Shown: piece by piece, positions 51,040 through 60,084 of the stretch
Layout of the letters: every line of letters starts with the position of its first letter
Position numbering within the stretch: position 1 is the first letter of the stretch
DNA from: Shewanella sp. SNU WT4
Lineage (GTDB): Bacteria; Pseudomonadota; Gammaproteobacteria; Enterobacterales; Shewanellaceae
Assembly (NCBI RefSeq): GCF_006494715.1
Contig: NZ_CP041152.1
Location: 1 to 63,478, forward strand
Length of the DNA stretch: 63,478 nt
Reading direction: 5' to 3'
The notes under the pieces: model-generated
Told to the model about the DNA's origin: nothing
The model's database searches: none
What the model saw: only the letters and a program-made list of their open reading frames with translations
Translations under genes and position numbers: made by a program

Positions 51040-51715
51040 TATTATTCAGTGTAATGTTAAGTTGGTACCAGCGCTGTAAATTAATCTGACTCAGTTTCTC
51101 TGGGTGTTGTATAGCGTGAATCTTTATACAAAGCTTGCCAAATACATGGCTGTCACTCGATGGCGAGTGGTGCAAACTGGCGCCCAGTTTATGAAGTTGT
51201 TTTTCTAATGACGCAAAGCTGCGTAGTGCCCCACTTGGGTGGTAAAACATCGGTGAGCTTAACCGTAACTTAGTGACACCATGCGCTTTAGGTAATACCT
51301 CAACCAGTTCAAGTAGTTCTTGGTAAGTGCGAAGGTCGAAGGGCTGAAATGGGTTGCGTAAGTGAATCGTAGCCACGGTGCTTCCCACAGGTTTGCAAAA
51401 TGCCAACTTAGCGTCTTTGCGCAATTGCCATTCAATGCTGGGTGCTAACCCAATAAATAAGGGGGCACTTGTTAATGCTAGTAGCCATGCAGTAACCGAT
51501 GTATTGCCTGTGACTAAAAATGACGGCGCCACGGCAGCAGTGGTCACTAATGCTGCTCGTATCATTAAATTGACTCTACAACGTGAAAAGCCTTGATTGA
51601 GTAAATAGGGGGGCTTTAGAAAGAGTCTAGTGCTGGGTATCACTTGCAGTGCAGTGACCAACAAAATACTGAAAATAACAGCCAATAAAAAAGATACAAA
51701 AATTGTAAAAATCAT
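51017..51715 (-). CDS. membrane-anchored hypothetical protein
   Basis: The product is 232 residues: an N-terminal helix (FVSFLLAVIFSILLVTALQV) and a hydrophobic hairpin (AALVTTAAVAPSFLV; VTAWLLALTSAPLFIG), then a soluble domain of about 140 residues ending RWYQLNITLNN. It starts just after a terminator, so it may have its own promoter and open the unit traF-traG. Not recognised. Confidence 0.6.
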   Translation of the reverse strand: MIFTIFVSFLLAVIFSILLVTALQVIPSTRLFLKPPYLLNQGFSRCRVNLMIRAALVTTAAVAPSFLVTGNTSVTAWLLALTSAPLFIGLAPSIEWQLRKDAKLAFCKPVGSTVATIHLRNPFQPFDLRTYQELLELVEVLPKAHGVTKLRLSSPMFYHPSGALRSFASLEKQLHKLGASLHHSPSSDSHVFGKLCIKIHAIQHPEKLSQINLQRWYQLNITLNNSETTKLK

Positions 51716-51734
51716 AATCAGTTTCTAACACCTA

Positions 51735-51760
51735 CAAAAAAGCCCACCAATAAGTGAGCT
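51735..51760 (-). terminator. terminator at the end of the pilus operon
   Basis: On the minus strand, AGCTCAC-TTATTG-GTGGGCT is followed by six T. Confidence 0.75.
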
Positions 51761-51779
51761 AGTTTAACATCGAAATTTG

Positions 51780-51863
51780 CTATTTAATCTGCTTGGCAGC
51801 CGTCCATAGTAGGTACACCATCCACACGATGAATCCACCTAATATCACGTTATCTAAGGTCAT
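51780..51863 (-). CDS. possible 27-residue membrane peptide
   Basis: MTLDNVILGGFIVWMVYLLW..., one membrane helix ending in a basic tail (AAKQIK). It sits 17 nt after the protease gene and 20 nt before the terminator, so it would be the last gene of the pil transcript. The ribosome site is weak. Confidence 0.4.
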   Translation of the reverse strand: MTLDNVILGGFIVWMVYLLWTAAKQIK

Positions 51864-51880
51864 TGGTTCAACACTGGTTG

Positions 51881-52927
51881 TTAGCCTTTGCGGCGATACG
51901 CTAACGCCAACAAACCTAAAAGGCTTAACCAGCCCGCGCTGCCACCACTACTCCCGCCCGCTTCAGGCTCTGGCGTAGGCGGCGTTACTGTCGGCCCTTT
52001 GCCTTTGTTGATAACAATGCGTTGGTCATTGCCTAAATCTAACGTCGCTTCATAACCTTCTTTGCTGGTAATCGTGTACGTACAGATATCAAATGGCTGG
52101 ATTTGCGCCCCGCCATTGATGCAAGAAGAGTTTGCGATATCAAATTCAATGTCGCCAGTGGGTGAGGCTGAGTCAATCACTGCGCTCATGTGCAATGATT
52201 GCACTTCAATCGTCTTGCTTTGACCCGCCGCAACCGTCGCAATTGTTGGGTAATGCCAGGCGTTTACCGTTTCCAAGATCCAATCTTGTGCGAAGGATAT
52301 GCGACTCGCTGAAGTGCCGTGATAGTTTTCGCCTTCTAGACCTGGAGGAGGTTCTGTTATTGCCGAACCGTTGTGTATAGCGGCGATCTTTCCATTGAGT
52401 AAATATGGGGCGCCAGAGTCGCCAGATATAGAGTTAGCTTTGGTTGAGGCTCTGAAAAATAGGAGTTCATCATCTTCGTGTAAATAATTGTCGATACTAT
52501 AGGTGGCGCTGTGTAATTGCTGTTGGGTTTGCCCAAATCCATAGATGGTGAACGTGGAAGTTAAATTGCGTTCCACATAATCATTAGATAAGAATAATGT
52601 CTTGTCGAATAACGGTGTTTCACTCAGTTCCCATAACGCGATATCACTAGCTACGCCAGCATTGAATACCACGTCTTTGAGGGGGTCAATAATGAATGAG
52701 TCGCCATGGGTTTGGGCGCCCACTAAATTCACCGGTTTTATGCCACCGGAGCTCGGCCAAGAGCAGTGGGCTGCGGTAAGCACCCATTTACCCGCGATTA
52801 TTGTGCCAGTGCAGTTCATTTCAACTAGCGACGGGAATGCTGACGCTGATTCAATTTGACCATTCTCAATGGCCATGGCAGGGCTTAATAAAGTGGCTAA
52901 CGCCATGGTTAGTAATGATTTTTTCAT
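51881..52927 (-). CDS. secreted trypsin-like serine protease with GlyGly-CTERM tail
   Basis: The product is 348 residues with a Sec signal peptide (ends SPAMA). The S1 catalytic triad is intact: His54 in WVLTAAHC, Asp95 in SDIALWEL, Ser171 in ISGDSGAP. A beta-rich region and a Pro-rich linker follow. The C-terminus has GGSSGG, a hydrophobic helix (AGWLSLLGLLALA) and YRRKG, the GlyGly-CTERM sorting signal. Such proteins are processed by rhombosortase and exposed by type II secretion in Shewanella and Vibrio. Located directly after the pilus genes, it may trim the pilus or act on the recipient surface (inference). Confidence 0.9.
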   Translation of the reverse strand: MKKSLLTMALATLLSPAMAIENGQIESASAFPSLVEMNCTGTIIAGKWVLTAAHCSWPSSGGIKPVNLVGAQTHGDSFIIDPLKDVVFNAGVASDIALWELSETPLFDKTLFLSNDYVERNLTSTFTIYGFGQTQQQLHSATYSIDNYLHEDDELLFFRASTKANSISGDSGAPYLLNGKIAAIHNGSAITEPPPGLEGENYHGTSASRISFAQDWILETVNAWHYPTIATVAAGQSKTIEVQSLHMSAVIDSASPTGDIEFDIANSSCINGGAQIQPFDICTYTITSKEGYEATLDLGNDQRIVINKGKGPTVTPPTPEPEAGGSSGGSAGWLSLLGLLALAYRRKG

Positions 52928-53121
52928 CAGTCTGCATCCTTTTTGTTTGTTGTGCTTAGTATGATCTCATTTGGTTGAAAAACAACAACTATATCCCTTT
53001 CTATGCGGTTTTAGTGATGTTCATCAAGGGTGATCTGAATGCCTAAATATTCTTCATTGTGTGATCGAAAAAACCGTTCAATGGTCAGTGGGGATAGGCT
53101 GCCGCAGCAGCCTTTTTATGG

Positions 53122-53550
53122 TTATTTAGACCAGCAAATGGCCTTGCCGTAGTTGTGAGAACTGTAGCCATCCGCGAACAAATACCAATAACCATCAGAA
53201 CTGTTTTTTTGGACTCGGACATCAACCGCCTTGAGTCCGCGGTGGTATTCCCCTGCGACCTGGCTAAGCGTGCAAATATGGGTTGAGACAGGTTTTAGTC
53301 GCTTTGCTTTCGCTCCATCGACGTTTGAATCTATCGTAAACTCTTCGACAGTGCCGCTACCACCGCCTGAGCTTTCAGGTATTCTCGCGTATTTGTTCCA
53401 TGTAGCAATAGTTTCTTCTGGGGTAATGGTTTTACCGTGCAGGTTTTTTTTAGCGCTGGCGATCCCTTTTTCGAAGGTGACTTTTTCATCATTGGCGAGC
53501 GTTGGTGCCGCTAGCATGATGCCCAGTAGGGCAATAGTGATTTTGTTCAT
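53122..53550 (-). CDS. secreted protein with PilV-tip-like C-terminus
   Basis: The product is 142 residues with a signal peptide (ends APTLA). A Gly/Ser linker (SSGGGSG) precedes a domain beginning THICTLSQVAGEYHRGLKAV and ending YGKAICW. This Cys-bounded pattern (ICxLxxVxGxY...C) resembles the C-terminal adhesive domain of some PilV and phage tail-tip proteins. It starts 11 nt after pilV. It could be a detached or accessory tip adhesin; the link is inferred. Confidence 0.6.
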   Translation of the reverse strand: MNKITIALLGIMLAAPTLANDEKVTFEKGIASAKKNLHGKTITPEETIATWNKYARIPESSGGGSGTVEEFTIDSNVDGAKAKRLKPVSTHICTLSQVAGEYHRGLKAVDVRVQKNSSDGYWYLFADGYSSHNYGKAICWSK

Positions 53551-53560
53551 TTAATGATCC

Positions 53561-54535
53561 TTAGTTAGGTATGCAGCGCAGGCTAACGCTGACTTCACCG
53601 TCATGCATAAACACCCATTTGCTGCTGATTTTATTGACGGCGTAATAATCTAATCCGATGACCCAGTAGTTTGTGTATGGCGTGGTGTAGGCTTTTTGCA
53701 TACTCACTTCGTTGAATCGATTTGCCTCGCTGTGCGGAAACACCCCTTTAATTGCAACCTGGATATCAGGCTTTAAATGCGTAGGGCATTTAGGTTTATT
53801 GACTCTATCACCATGTTTAGCGACAAAGGTGTCAATCACGGCAGTAGCTAAATTGCGTTGTGAACCGTCGTGATTCCTGATCATCACGTCTTTGGCATTG
53901 GTAATCGCAAATTTCCCACCGGTATCCCAATCACCGGTCAGTGTTGAGTTATTGCCTGAGCGCTTAACAACGCCATCGTGCTGAATGGCGTTATCTAGTC
54001 GTGATATCACCAGTTGGATAGCGTTCTTGCTTTCATCCATTCTGGTGCCTGGCAACTTACCCAGTGCGCTGATGTAGGCATCACGTTCCAATGCAAACGT
54101 ATCGTTTTTAGGTTGCATCGGAATGCTGATGGTCATTTGCGGAAAGCGATTAGCGTCAGCGCTATAGGCCAACGTAATCTGCATTTCAGTGCCCCACGGG
54201 GTTTTGCGGCTAGGTAAACAAAGGCCCTTTTGCTCGTCGCTGTAATTGCAACTGGGTAAGTAGTACGGCTCTAGTAATGACCACGCGTGTGGAAAAATAC
54301 CGAGCCCGTTCACAGTGGTGAGGCCACGTCCTACTTGATCCATTTGATACGCATTAATCTGTTGGATTATGTGTTTCATACGGTCGTAAAACGGTGCGGC
54401 TTGTGAGAGCTGTTGCTCCCTAGTTTTTGCTGTCGCAAACTCCAAAAATAATAAGCTCAAAAAACTCAAACAAATTAAGAATGAAAGTACGCCAACCACG
54501 CCGCGCTGGTGTCGCTTGGGTGCTTGTCTGTTCAT
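53561..54535 (-). CDS. pilV: PilV-like minor pilin/tip adhesin
   Basis: The product is 324 residues from the ATG at 54535, overlapping the previous stop (ATGA). A prepilin-like N-terminus (HQRGVVGVLSFLICLSFLSL), a helical stalk, and a C-terminal domain with two Cys (NKPKCPTHL; SLRCIPN). R64 PilV selects recipients by binding LPS, and its C-terminus is switched by a shufflon. Here no inverted segments or rci recombinase are seen, so the tip is fixed. Confidence 0.82.
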   Translation of the reverse strand: MNRQAPKRHQRGVVGVLSFLICLSFLSLLFLEFATAKTREQQLSQAAPFYDRMKHIIQQINAYQMDQVGRGLTTVNGLGIFPHAWSLLEPYYLPSCNYSDEQKGLCLPSRKTPWGTEMQITLAYSADANRFPQMTISIPMQPKNDTFALERDAYISALGKLPGTRMDESKNAIQLVISRLDNAIQHDGVVKRSGNNSTLTGDWDTGGKFAITNAKDVMIRNHDGSQRNLATAVIDTFVAKHGDRVNKPKCPTHLKPDIQVAIKGVFPHSEANRFNEVSMQKAYTTPYTNYWVIGLDYYAVNKISSKWVFMHDGEVSVSLRCIPN

Positions 54536-55041
54536 TGAAGGCATCCTGTGCTGCGGTTAATAATGGCCAAAGTGTCAGTCATGTCACTTTGCATCGGGGC
54601 ATTAAAAACGAGGCCAGTGTTGCTTATCCCTTGCGGGGATAATGCTTGCTGCATGGCGCTGCGCAGGGACTCGTTTGGAATGGTGACTGTGATGACGGTT
54701 CGGGTGGGTCGCTGCCATTGTGGGCTACTGCTATTGATGGTGCTGACCGCGAATGTCCAGTCGTGATTTTGGATTTGCCTATCCACCAATCCGGCATTGA
54801 TTAGCGTGTTGATGGTGAGCGGTTGTTGCAGTGTTAAGCACCGCGTTCTCATGATTTCTTTTCCGTACCAAATCTCGCTGGCTTGCGTGACTTGGGCGAC
54901 CCCATTTTTTAAGGATTGCGCCTTAACGGTGTATTTAAACGTGTCGTAGGTGGCGGGAAGTAACAGGAGAAGCAATGCAGTCGCAAAACCAAACGTAATA
55001 AGCAAATCCAGCGTGGATGCACCACGCTGGCTTGATTTCAT
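54532..55041 (-). CDS. second type IV prepilin (minor pilin)
   Basis: The product is 169 residues from the ATG at 55041. Class-III-like signal MKSSQRG/ASTLDLLITFGFA with Asp at position 5, then a long hydrophobic helix and a globular domain with two Cys. It lies between pilS and pilV, where R64 has pilT and pilU. It is a pilin and not a transglycosylase or prepilin peptidase. Confidence 0.78.
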   Translation of the reverse strand: MKSSQRGASTLDLLITFGFATALLLLLLPATYDTFKYTVKAQSLKNGVAQVTQASEIWYGKEIMRTRCLTLQQPLTINTLINAGLVDRQIQNHDWTFAVSTINSSSPQWQRPTRTVITVTIPNESLRSAMQQALSPQGISNTGLVFNAPMQSDMTDTLAIINRSTGCLQ

Positions 55042-55049
55042 GGTAATCC

Positions 55050-55583
55050 TTAGAAGGTCATGGTTAAGGTGGTGCCTGATGCTTGCAGTGTGGCGCAACC
55101 CGTTGCGCTCTGGCAGTTACCGCGAGTAATAGGCGCCATGGTGTCGGCCACTTCCGCCATAGAGTCTGGGTTGTTAGGCAGTGTGGCAACGATATCAAAC
55201 AATCCTGGGTTGTTGTTGGCCTTCACCGTCCAGTTACCGCCGAACGGGTTGGTCGCAAGGCCATTATTGGTCTTGCCGCAAATCGTACCGCCTTTGGTTA
55301 AGATGTTTTGATTGCAGATTTCAGTCAGAGTCACGCCGGTGTAATTGGAACGCGCTTTTTTCCAACGATGGACAGCACTTTGGATGGTTGAGGCGTCGCG
55401 CTGGAAGTTTGAGATGGCATAGGCATCTTGCACCTTCGGCACAATCATGACGGTCATCATGATGGCACCAATCATAAAGGCTGCGGCTATCATGACGTCC
55501 ATGGTACTGGCGCCACATTGTTTATTGGTGAATACGTTCTTGGTGTTTTGCTTGCGTGAAACTTGAATTTGTAACTTTTTCAT
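55050..55583 (-). CDS. pilS: PilS-like major prepilin
   Basis: The product is 177 residues. A long leader is followed by QCG/ASTMDVMIAAAFMIGAIM (cleavage after Gly, Asp at position 5), hydrophobic alpha helix, and a C-terminal globular region with two Cys pairs (CNQNILTKGGTICGK; CQSATGCA). Likely the thin-pilus shaft subunit. Confidence 0.85.
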   Translation of the reverse strand: MKKLQIQVSRKQNTKNVFTNKQCGASTMDVMIAAAFMIGAIMMTVMIVPKVQDAYAISNFQRDASTIQSAVHRWKKARSNYTGVTLTEICNQNILTKGGTICGKTNNGLATNPFGGNWTVKANNNPGLFDIVATLPNNPDSMAEVADTMAPITRGNCQSATGCATLQASGTTLTMTF

Positions 55584-55684
55584 ATATTTTGCTCATTATT
55601 AATGGTCTTTGTGCCTTGTGGCGCAAAGATAAGGGGTTGGTTAATGGAGATTGGTGGAGATTGATTGTTGAGACGAAATACTGG

Positions 55685-56701
55685 TTACAGGGTGATATTG
55701 GTGGCAACGCTTAGCACTAGATTGCCGATACCCGCTCCCATGAGCAATCCGATACTCGCCCCTGTAAGCTTGATGACATCCGTGCCAACGCTTTTTAACA
55801 TGGCCAATTCATCGGTGATGATGGCATGATGTATGTCAGCGCTTCGCAGCAAAATTGTGGAGCTATTACCTATCTGCCCCAGCAGTTTTAGTGTTGACTG
55901 CTCGCTTGGGCTAAGTAATCCCGTATCTAAGATATCACCCAGGTTAATGCGTCCTTCGTGAACATGGTTAATCATTCGATTGATGTGCCAAGTCAAGTAA
56001 GGGGAGGCATGTTGTTTAATGCTAAGCAGTGAGTCGAGTAACCCATAGTGGGCGGCAGTTAAATTGCCCAGGGAATGCAGCAATGACGTGGTTTGAATCA
56101 GGCGGTATTGGCGATAAATCGGCAGGGAGTCTACGCGTTGACGCCAGGCACCTCTCAGTACTGGTAACGAGATAGACACCCCAATCAATAGCGCTGTGGC
56201 CATTACTCCGAGCGTTGATCCCCATTGTTGCCAGAACATGCCAAAGTCATACGCATAAACCGTCACACTATCCCAACGGTTCATTGGCACCATGGCGTTA
56301 AACTGTGTAAACAAGCTGCCAGCTAATCCTGCGGATGCCGCCAGAATGAAGCTCACACCTATCACGGGTTTGGCCAGTGATTTAGCGAGTTCACTGGTCG
56401 AAGCTGTGCGGGTTCTCAGCGTCAGAAGTGCGTTATTCAATCCGCCGGCTAAGTCACCCGCTTTCTCCCCCGCAATCAGTGCTTGCCAGGATAAACGGTC
56501 TATCCAAGGCTTGAGCCCCGCGGCAAAGCCATTGCCGCTATCAATGCCTGTCAGCAGGTCGGCGGCGATACGTTGCTCTATTGCGCTGCCGTAGGTGGCA
56601 ATTTGCGCCGCAATGTCTCGCTGCTTGAGTCCCGCAGTCGTTAACCGATAGATGTTGTCGAGCAGCTTGAGTTGTTTCTTATCGTTAAATTTCCAGCTCA
56701 C
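55685..56701 (-). CDS. pilR: PilR inner-membrane platform protein (GspF family)
   Basis: The product is 338 residues from the GTG at 56701, which has GGAG 7 nt upstream and sits 11 nt after pilQ. The longer frame to 56755 overlaps pilQ. T2SSF-type features: about three transmembrane helices (VIGVSFILAASAGLAGSL; LGVMATALLIGVSISL; GASIGLLMGAGIGNLVLSV) and the motif GEKAGDLAGGL. It anchors the pilus motor. Confidence 0.9.
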   Translation of the reverse strand: MSWKFNDKKQLKLLDNIYRLTTAGLKQRDIAAQIATYGSAIEQRIAADLLTGIDSGNGFAAGLKPWIDRLSWQALIAGEKAGDLAGGLNNALLTLRTRTASTSELAKSLAKPVIGVSFILAASAGLAGSLFTQFNAMVPMNRWDSVTVYAYDFGMFWQQWGSTLGVMATALLIGVSISLPVLRGAWRQRVDSLPIYRQYRLIQTTSLLHSLGNLTAAHYGLLDSLLSIKQHASPYLTWHINRMINHVHEGRINLGDILDTGLLSPSEQSTLKLLGQIGNSSTILLRSADIHHAIITDELAMLKSVGTDVIKLTGASIGLLMGAGIGNLVLSVATNITL

Positions 56702-56711
56702 AAAGGACTCC

Positions 56712-58289
56712 TTACATGGTAAAGGTGGCGTAAATGTCCGTGGATGATTGGGCAATAAGCTGATTCACTTTGCCTGCCGCCGTGATTAAGTCCACGTCAC
56801 CCTGTTTAATTTTGCTAAGCACATGGTCACGCACCGTCTTGTAGCCTTTTTCCTGCAAATGCAGTTGCCAGTTGAGGTAGTCCTTGTTGAGAATGAAGTG
56901 GCGGTCGTTATCATCAAGAACAATCATTTCCAGCAAGGCTGTACGGCCTTTTTCGCCCTGGTTGCAGTGCTCGCAGCCATCAGGATTACGCCAGCGCACA
57001 TGCTCACGCGCTGTTTCGCCCATGAGTTCATCCAGCGCAGCGCTGGCATCGAGCCAGCTATTACCAAGCTCATTGGTATCATAAGCCCCTATTGCTTCGT
57101 CATCAGTGAGCTTGCAGTGTGGGCACAAGGTTCTTACCAGGGTTTGATAGGCCCAAATGCCCATCAAACCTGGCGCCGAAACGACTGATGCGGGCACATT
57201 TAATTGCTCAGATAGCGTGTGCGCGATACCCGTGGCGCTTGAGGTGTGCAAGGTGGTGAAAATTAGCTGCCCAGTTTCCCCCTTTCTTGTAACTTCCATG
57301 GCGCCGGCGTGGTCGCGTACTTCACCGTGCATTTCCACTTCAACGTCATGGCGAAGCAGCACTTTGGAGTAGAGCGCAAACCCTTGCTCACCGTGCTTGT
57401 CGCCGCTCACCGTTGTTTGTGGAATGCCTAAGTTAAACTCTGGCGGGTCTTCCAGTGTTTGCACTGAGCGCTCTTTGGCTATTTCACTCAAAATGGAGGC
57501 AATAGCAGTGGTTTTGCCGCTACCGGTTTTGCCGGCCAAAATGCACACGCCAGAGGGGCTTTTCATGAATTGCCGCAGCGCGGCAATATGGCCATCCGTC
57601 CAGCCTAGTGTTTCTAGTCTGGGAATGTATTGTTGACCATTTAGCCAGCGCAGAGTGATTTTGCCGCCACCTTTGGTGGGAATGTAGCTGGCTCGCCACA
57701 AGGTTAGGCGCGGCCTTTTTGATTGGCCATCATCACTAGGGCACAGCAATAATTGCTCAAGTTGGCCATTGTTGGATTTACTTGCCACATAGTCGTCATC
57801 TTTTGATGTTGCTTTTGATGTAAATATGTAGGCAAATAATTGCTCACCATGACTATGGTCTGGCATGGTTTCCGCCAGTTGAACCCGGCGTCCATCAACG
57901 CGGGCGTAGAACTGCACTTCATGCTCATAGAGCTCAATGTGAATATCTGAGCTGCCCCAGTCTACTGCGGTTTGCTGTAACCGTTTAAAGCGCTCACCAA
58001 TATCTGATAGCACCTCTTCAATGGCGTCAGCATGTTGCTGCAAGCCCGCCGCCTCTGAAAACGCCGCATCAATGTGCGTTTGGTCAACGAGGCGCACCGG
58101 CAAATACTGACCAAAGAAGCGCCCGCCATTAAGCTGCTCTGATTGCTGAATGTAATCGCGGATTTTGTTTAGATTACTGGCATGGTAGTCACTGACAATG
58201 ATTTCACCATTACCCAGTGCCAGCACCTTGCGCTCTTCAAAGTACCAAGTGCGCAATTGTGGGTCGATAATAACGTGGTGTTCCTCCAT
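56712..58289 (-). CDS. pilQ: PilQ pilus-assembly ATPase (GspE family)
   Basis: The product is 525 residues. Walker A GKTGSGKTT at about residues 253-261, Asp box TLEDPPEF, His box TLHTSSATG, and a tetracysteine zinc motif (LCPHC...CEHC) are intact. Powers pilin extrusion. As in IncI plasmids there is one motor ATPase and no separate retraction ATPase in the locus. Confidence 0.95.
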   Translation of the reverse strand: MEEHHVIIDPQLRTWYFEERKVLALGNGEIIVSDYHASNLNKIRDYIQQSEQLNGGRFFGQYLPVRLVDQTHIDAAFSEAAGLQQHADAIEEVLSDIGERFKRLQQTAVDWGSSDIHIELYEHEVQFYARVDGRRVQLAETMPDHSHGEQLFAYIFTSKATSKDDDYVASKSNNGQLEQLLLCPSDDGQSKRPRLTLWRASYIPTKGGGKITLRWLNGQQYIPRLETLGWTDGHIAALRQFMKSPSGVCILAGKTGSGKTTAIASILSEIAKERSVQTLEDPPEFNLGIPQTTVSGDKHGEQGFALYSKVLLRHDVEVEMHGEVRDHAGAMEVTRKGETGQLIFTTLHTSSATGIAHTLSEQLNVPASVVSAPGLMGIWAYQTLVRTLCPHCKLTDDEAIGAYDTNELGNSWLDASAALDELMGETAREHVRWRNPDGCEHCNQGEKGRTALLEMIVLDDNDRHFILNKDYLNWQLHLQEKGYKTVRDHVLSKIKQGDVDLITAAGKVNQLIAQSSTDIYATFTM

Positions 58290-58294
58290 GTTGT

Positions 58295-58954
58295 TTACCC
58301 CTGGTATTTGCGAGTCACGTTGCCACGATAAGAGAAATCAACGTATTGCGACGTCATTCCCACGACACGAATATCACCAATCTGCGTTCCTTGCCTGATA
58401 GGGATTAATTCCCCTGCCAGACTCACAAATCCACTCACACCTTGATTGGTTTGCACCAGGCTTTTGATTGAGAGGCTGTCGAGGGCGTTAGCCGGTTGCT
58501 GTTGAGTGTCTGTGTTATCAAATAGCTTATCTAGCTGGCTTGGACTCTGGGTTTTACCGTTTAAGGCATTGGCCGACTCTTGGGCCGCGAGGGCCGTTTT
58601 GTTTGCCGTTTCGCGCAATCCGTTGAGTTGGATTTGTTCGCTTAACAATAAAATCAGCTCCGCAGATTTTGGCAGCGGGTCATTGAGCAATTGTTGCGCT
58701 GGGGCTTGAGCTTCAGCGCTTTGGCTCATTATTGGTAAGTCAGCATAAGCATTGCTACCGAACTCACTACCGGTAAGCTCACTATTATTGAACGCGGTTA
58801 AGTCCGCGCTTGGGTACGCTAGCGCGGCTGAGGGGGCGCTTAGTTCGCCGTAGACAAATGTTCCTGCGGCAGCAACAAGCAAGGTTGCCGAAATACCAAT
58901 TAACACTTTGCGTTTATTGTCGAGCAGCGGCGGTTGGGGGGTCGTAGTTGACAT
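58295..58954 (-). CDS. pilP: PilP-like pilus biogenesis protein
   Basis: The product is 219 residues: N-terminal membrane helix (VLIGISATLLVAAAGTFVYG), central helical region (SEQIQLNGLRETANKTALAA), and a C-terminal beta domain (IPIRQGTQIGDIRVVGMTSQ) that fits the R64 PilP family. Likely links the platform and secretin in the periplasm. Confidence 0.85.
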   Translation of the reverse strand: MSTTTPQPPLLDNKRKVLIGISATLLVAAAGTFVYGELSAPSAALAYPSADLTAFNNSELTGSEFGSNAYADLPIMSQSAEAQAPAQQLLNDPLPKSAELILLLSEQIQLNGLRETANKTALAAQESANALNGKTQSPSQLDKLFDNTDTQQQPANALDSLSIKSLVQTNQGVSGFVSLAGELIPIRQGTQIGDIRVVGMTSQYVDFSYRGNVTRKYQG

Positions 58955-58962
58955 AAAAATCC

Positions 58963-60084
58963 TTATTTGCCGACGAGTGTTAACGTCATCGTCATGTTGA
59001 TTAAGGGAGGCGTAAGCGCTGTCACCGAAAAGCTATCAATGAACACAGGGGCGTCCTTGAATAGTTCGCTTAACGTGGTTAGCATCGTTACGTGAATGTT
59101 ATCGAATACCACCTCATAGCGCCATTCTTGAGTGCCGTTATCTAGGGCGGTTGTGGTGTTAAGTACCTCTTTGGCGCCTAACTGCTTGAGCCGATCATGC
59201 AATTTGTCAGGGTAGCCACCAACCATAAAGAGTGTGGCTTCGCGTGGCAGTTCCGTGGTCATGGAAAGACTGAACGTATTGTCCGACGGCGTTAACGTAA
59301 ATGAAGCAGGAAGCTGCGCGGCCCATGCCTTAATGGTCATTCGCTGGGCGTCTGGCCGTGGCGTAATAGGCAGGGTTATCGCATTTCCCGACTGCATAAC
59401 CGTCCCAGGTTGCCAATCCATCGGCAGCGACCATCCTAGTGCCACTAGTTGCGCACTATTCAGTAGCGTTTGGGCGGCAGGCGTTTTTGAAGTGTAATTG
59501 CTCGTCCATTGTTCCCATGGGTTGATGGGCGGCGCCGGTGGCGGCTCTGAACGCGAAAATGCCAGTAAACCGCCAAGGGCGCACAAGCTCAGCGCCCCAA
59601 TGGCCATGCCGTATTTGCTCGCTGCGTTGGATGCGGGCGATACGCTGTATTGCGACGGAATTGCATCTATGGACGCGTTAAGTTCGCTGAGCTTGTCACC
59701 AAACAGCAGGGTTAACTGCTCTGGCGTATCACTGCTCTGGCATTCAATGCGCTCGCTTTGGTGCAACGCAAAATCGAACTCTGTCAGCAGAGTATCAATG
59801 CTGGCTATTTTTTCTTGCAGCACACATTGGCCATTGGCATGGAGTCCGTACCACTTACCGAGCTCTGGCAATTCAATGATGGCAACCCAATCACCGTTAC
59901 CAGGGCTTAACTGTGACAGCAGGTATTCACCGCGGCAAACGCCCGCCGTGTCACTGTAGTAGCGGTATTGCTTGCCGTCTTTTTTAAAGACTTTCTCAAA
60001 CGCGGCGCCATGGAGAGCTCGATGTTTCTTAAGCGCGCCACGGGTAAGCGGTAGGCAGGCTAAGCGTGGCAGTTGATGTTTCAT
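58963..60084 (-). CDS. pilO: PilO-like pilus biogenesis protein
   Basis: The product is 373 residues: a cytoplasmic domain of about 155 residues, one membrane helix (YGMAIGALSLCALGGLLAFS) and a periplasmic domain. The architecture matches PilO2 of IncI thin pili. The start overlaps the pilN stop by one base. Confidence 0.85.
   Translation of the reverse strand: MKHQLPRLACLPLTRGALKKHRALHGAAFEKVFKKDGKQYRYYSDTAGVCRGEYLLSQLSPGNGDWVAIIELPELGKWYGLHANGQCVLQEKIASIDTLLTEFDFALHQSERIECQSSDTPEQLTLLFGDKLSELNASIDAIPSQYSVSPASNAASKYGMAIGALSLCALGGLLAFSRSEPPPAPPINPWEQWTSNYTSKTPAAQTLLNSAQLVALGWSLPMDWQPGTVMQSGNAITLPITPRPDAQRMTIKAWAAQLPASFTLTPSDNTFSLSMTTELPREATLFMVGGYPDKLHDRLKQLGAKEVLNTTTALDNGTQEWRYEVVFDNIHVTMLTTLSELFKDAPVFIDSFSVTALTPPLINMTMTLTLVGK

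Noticed and set aside
53561..54535. Shufflon in pilV
   Set aside because: No inverted repeats of the sfx type, no alternative C-terminal segments and no rci recombinase nearby.
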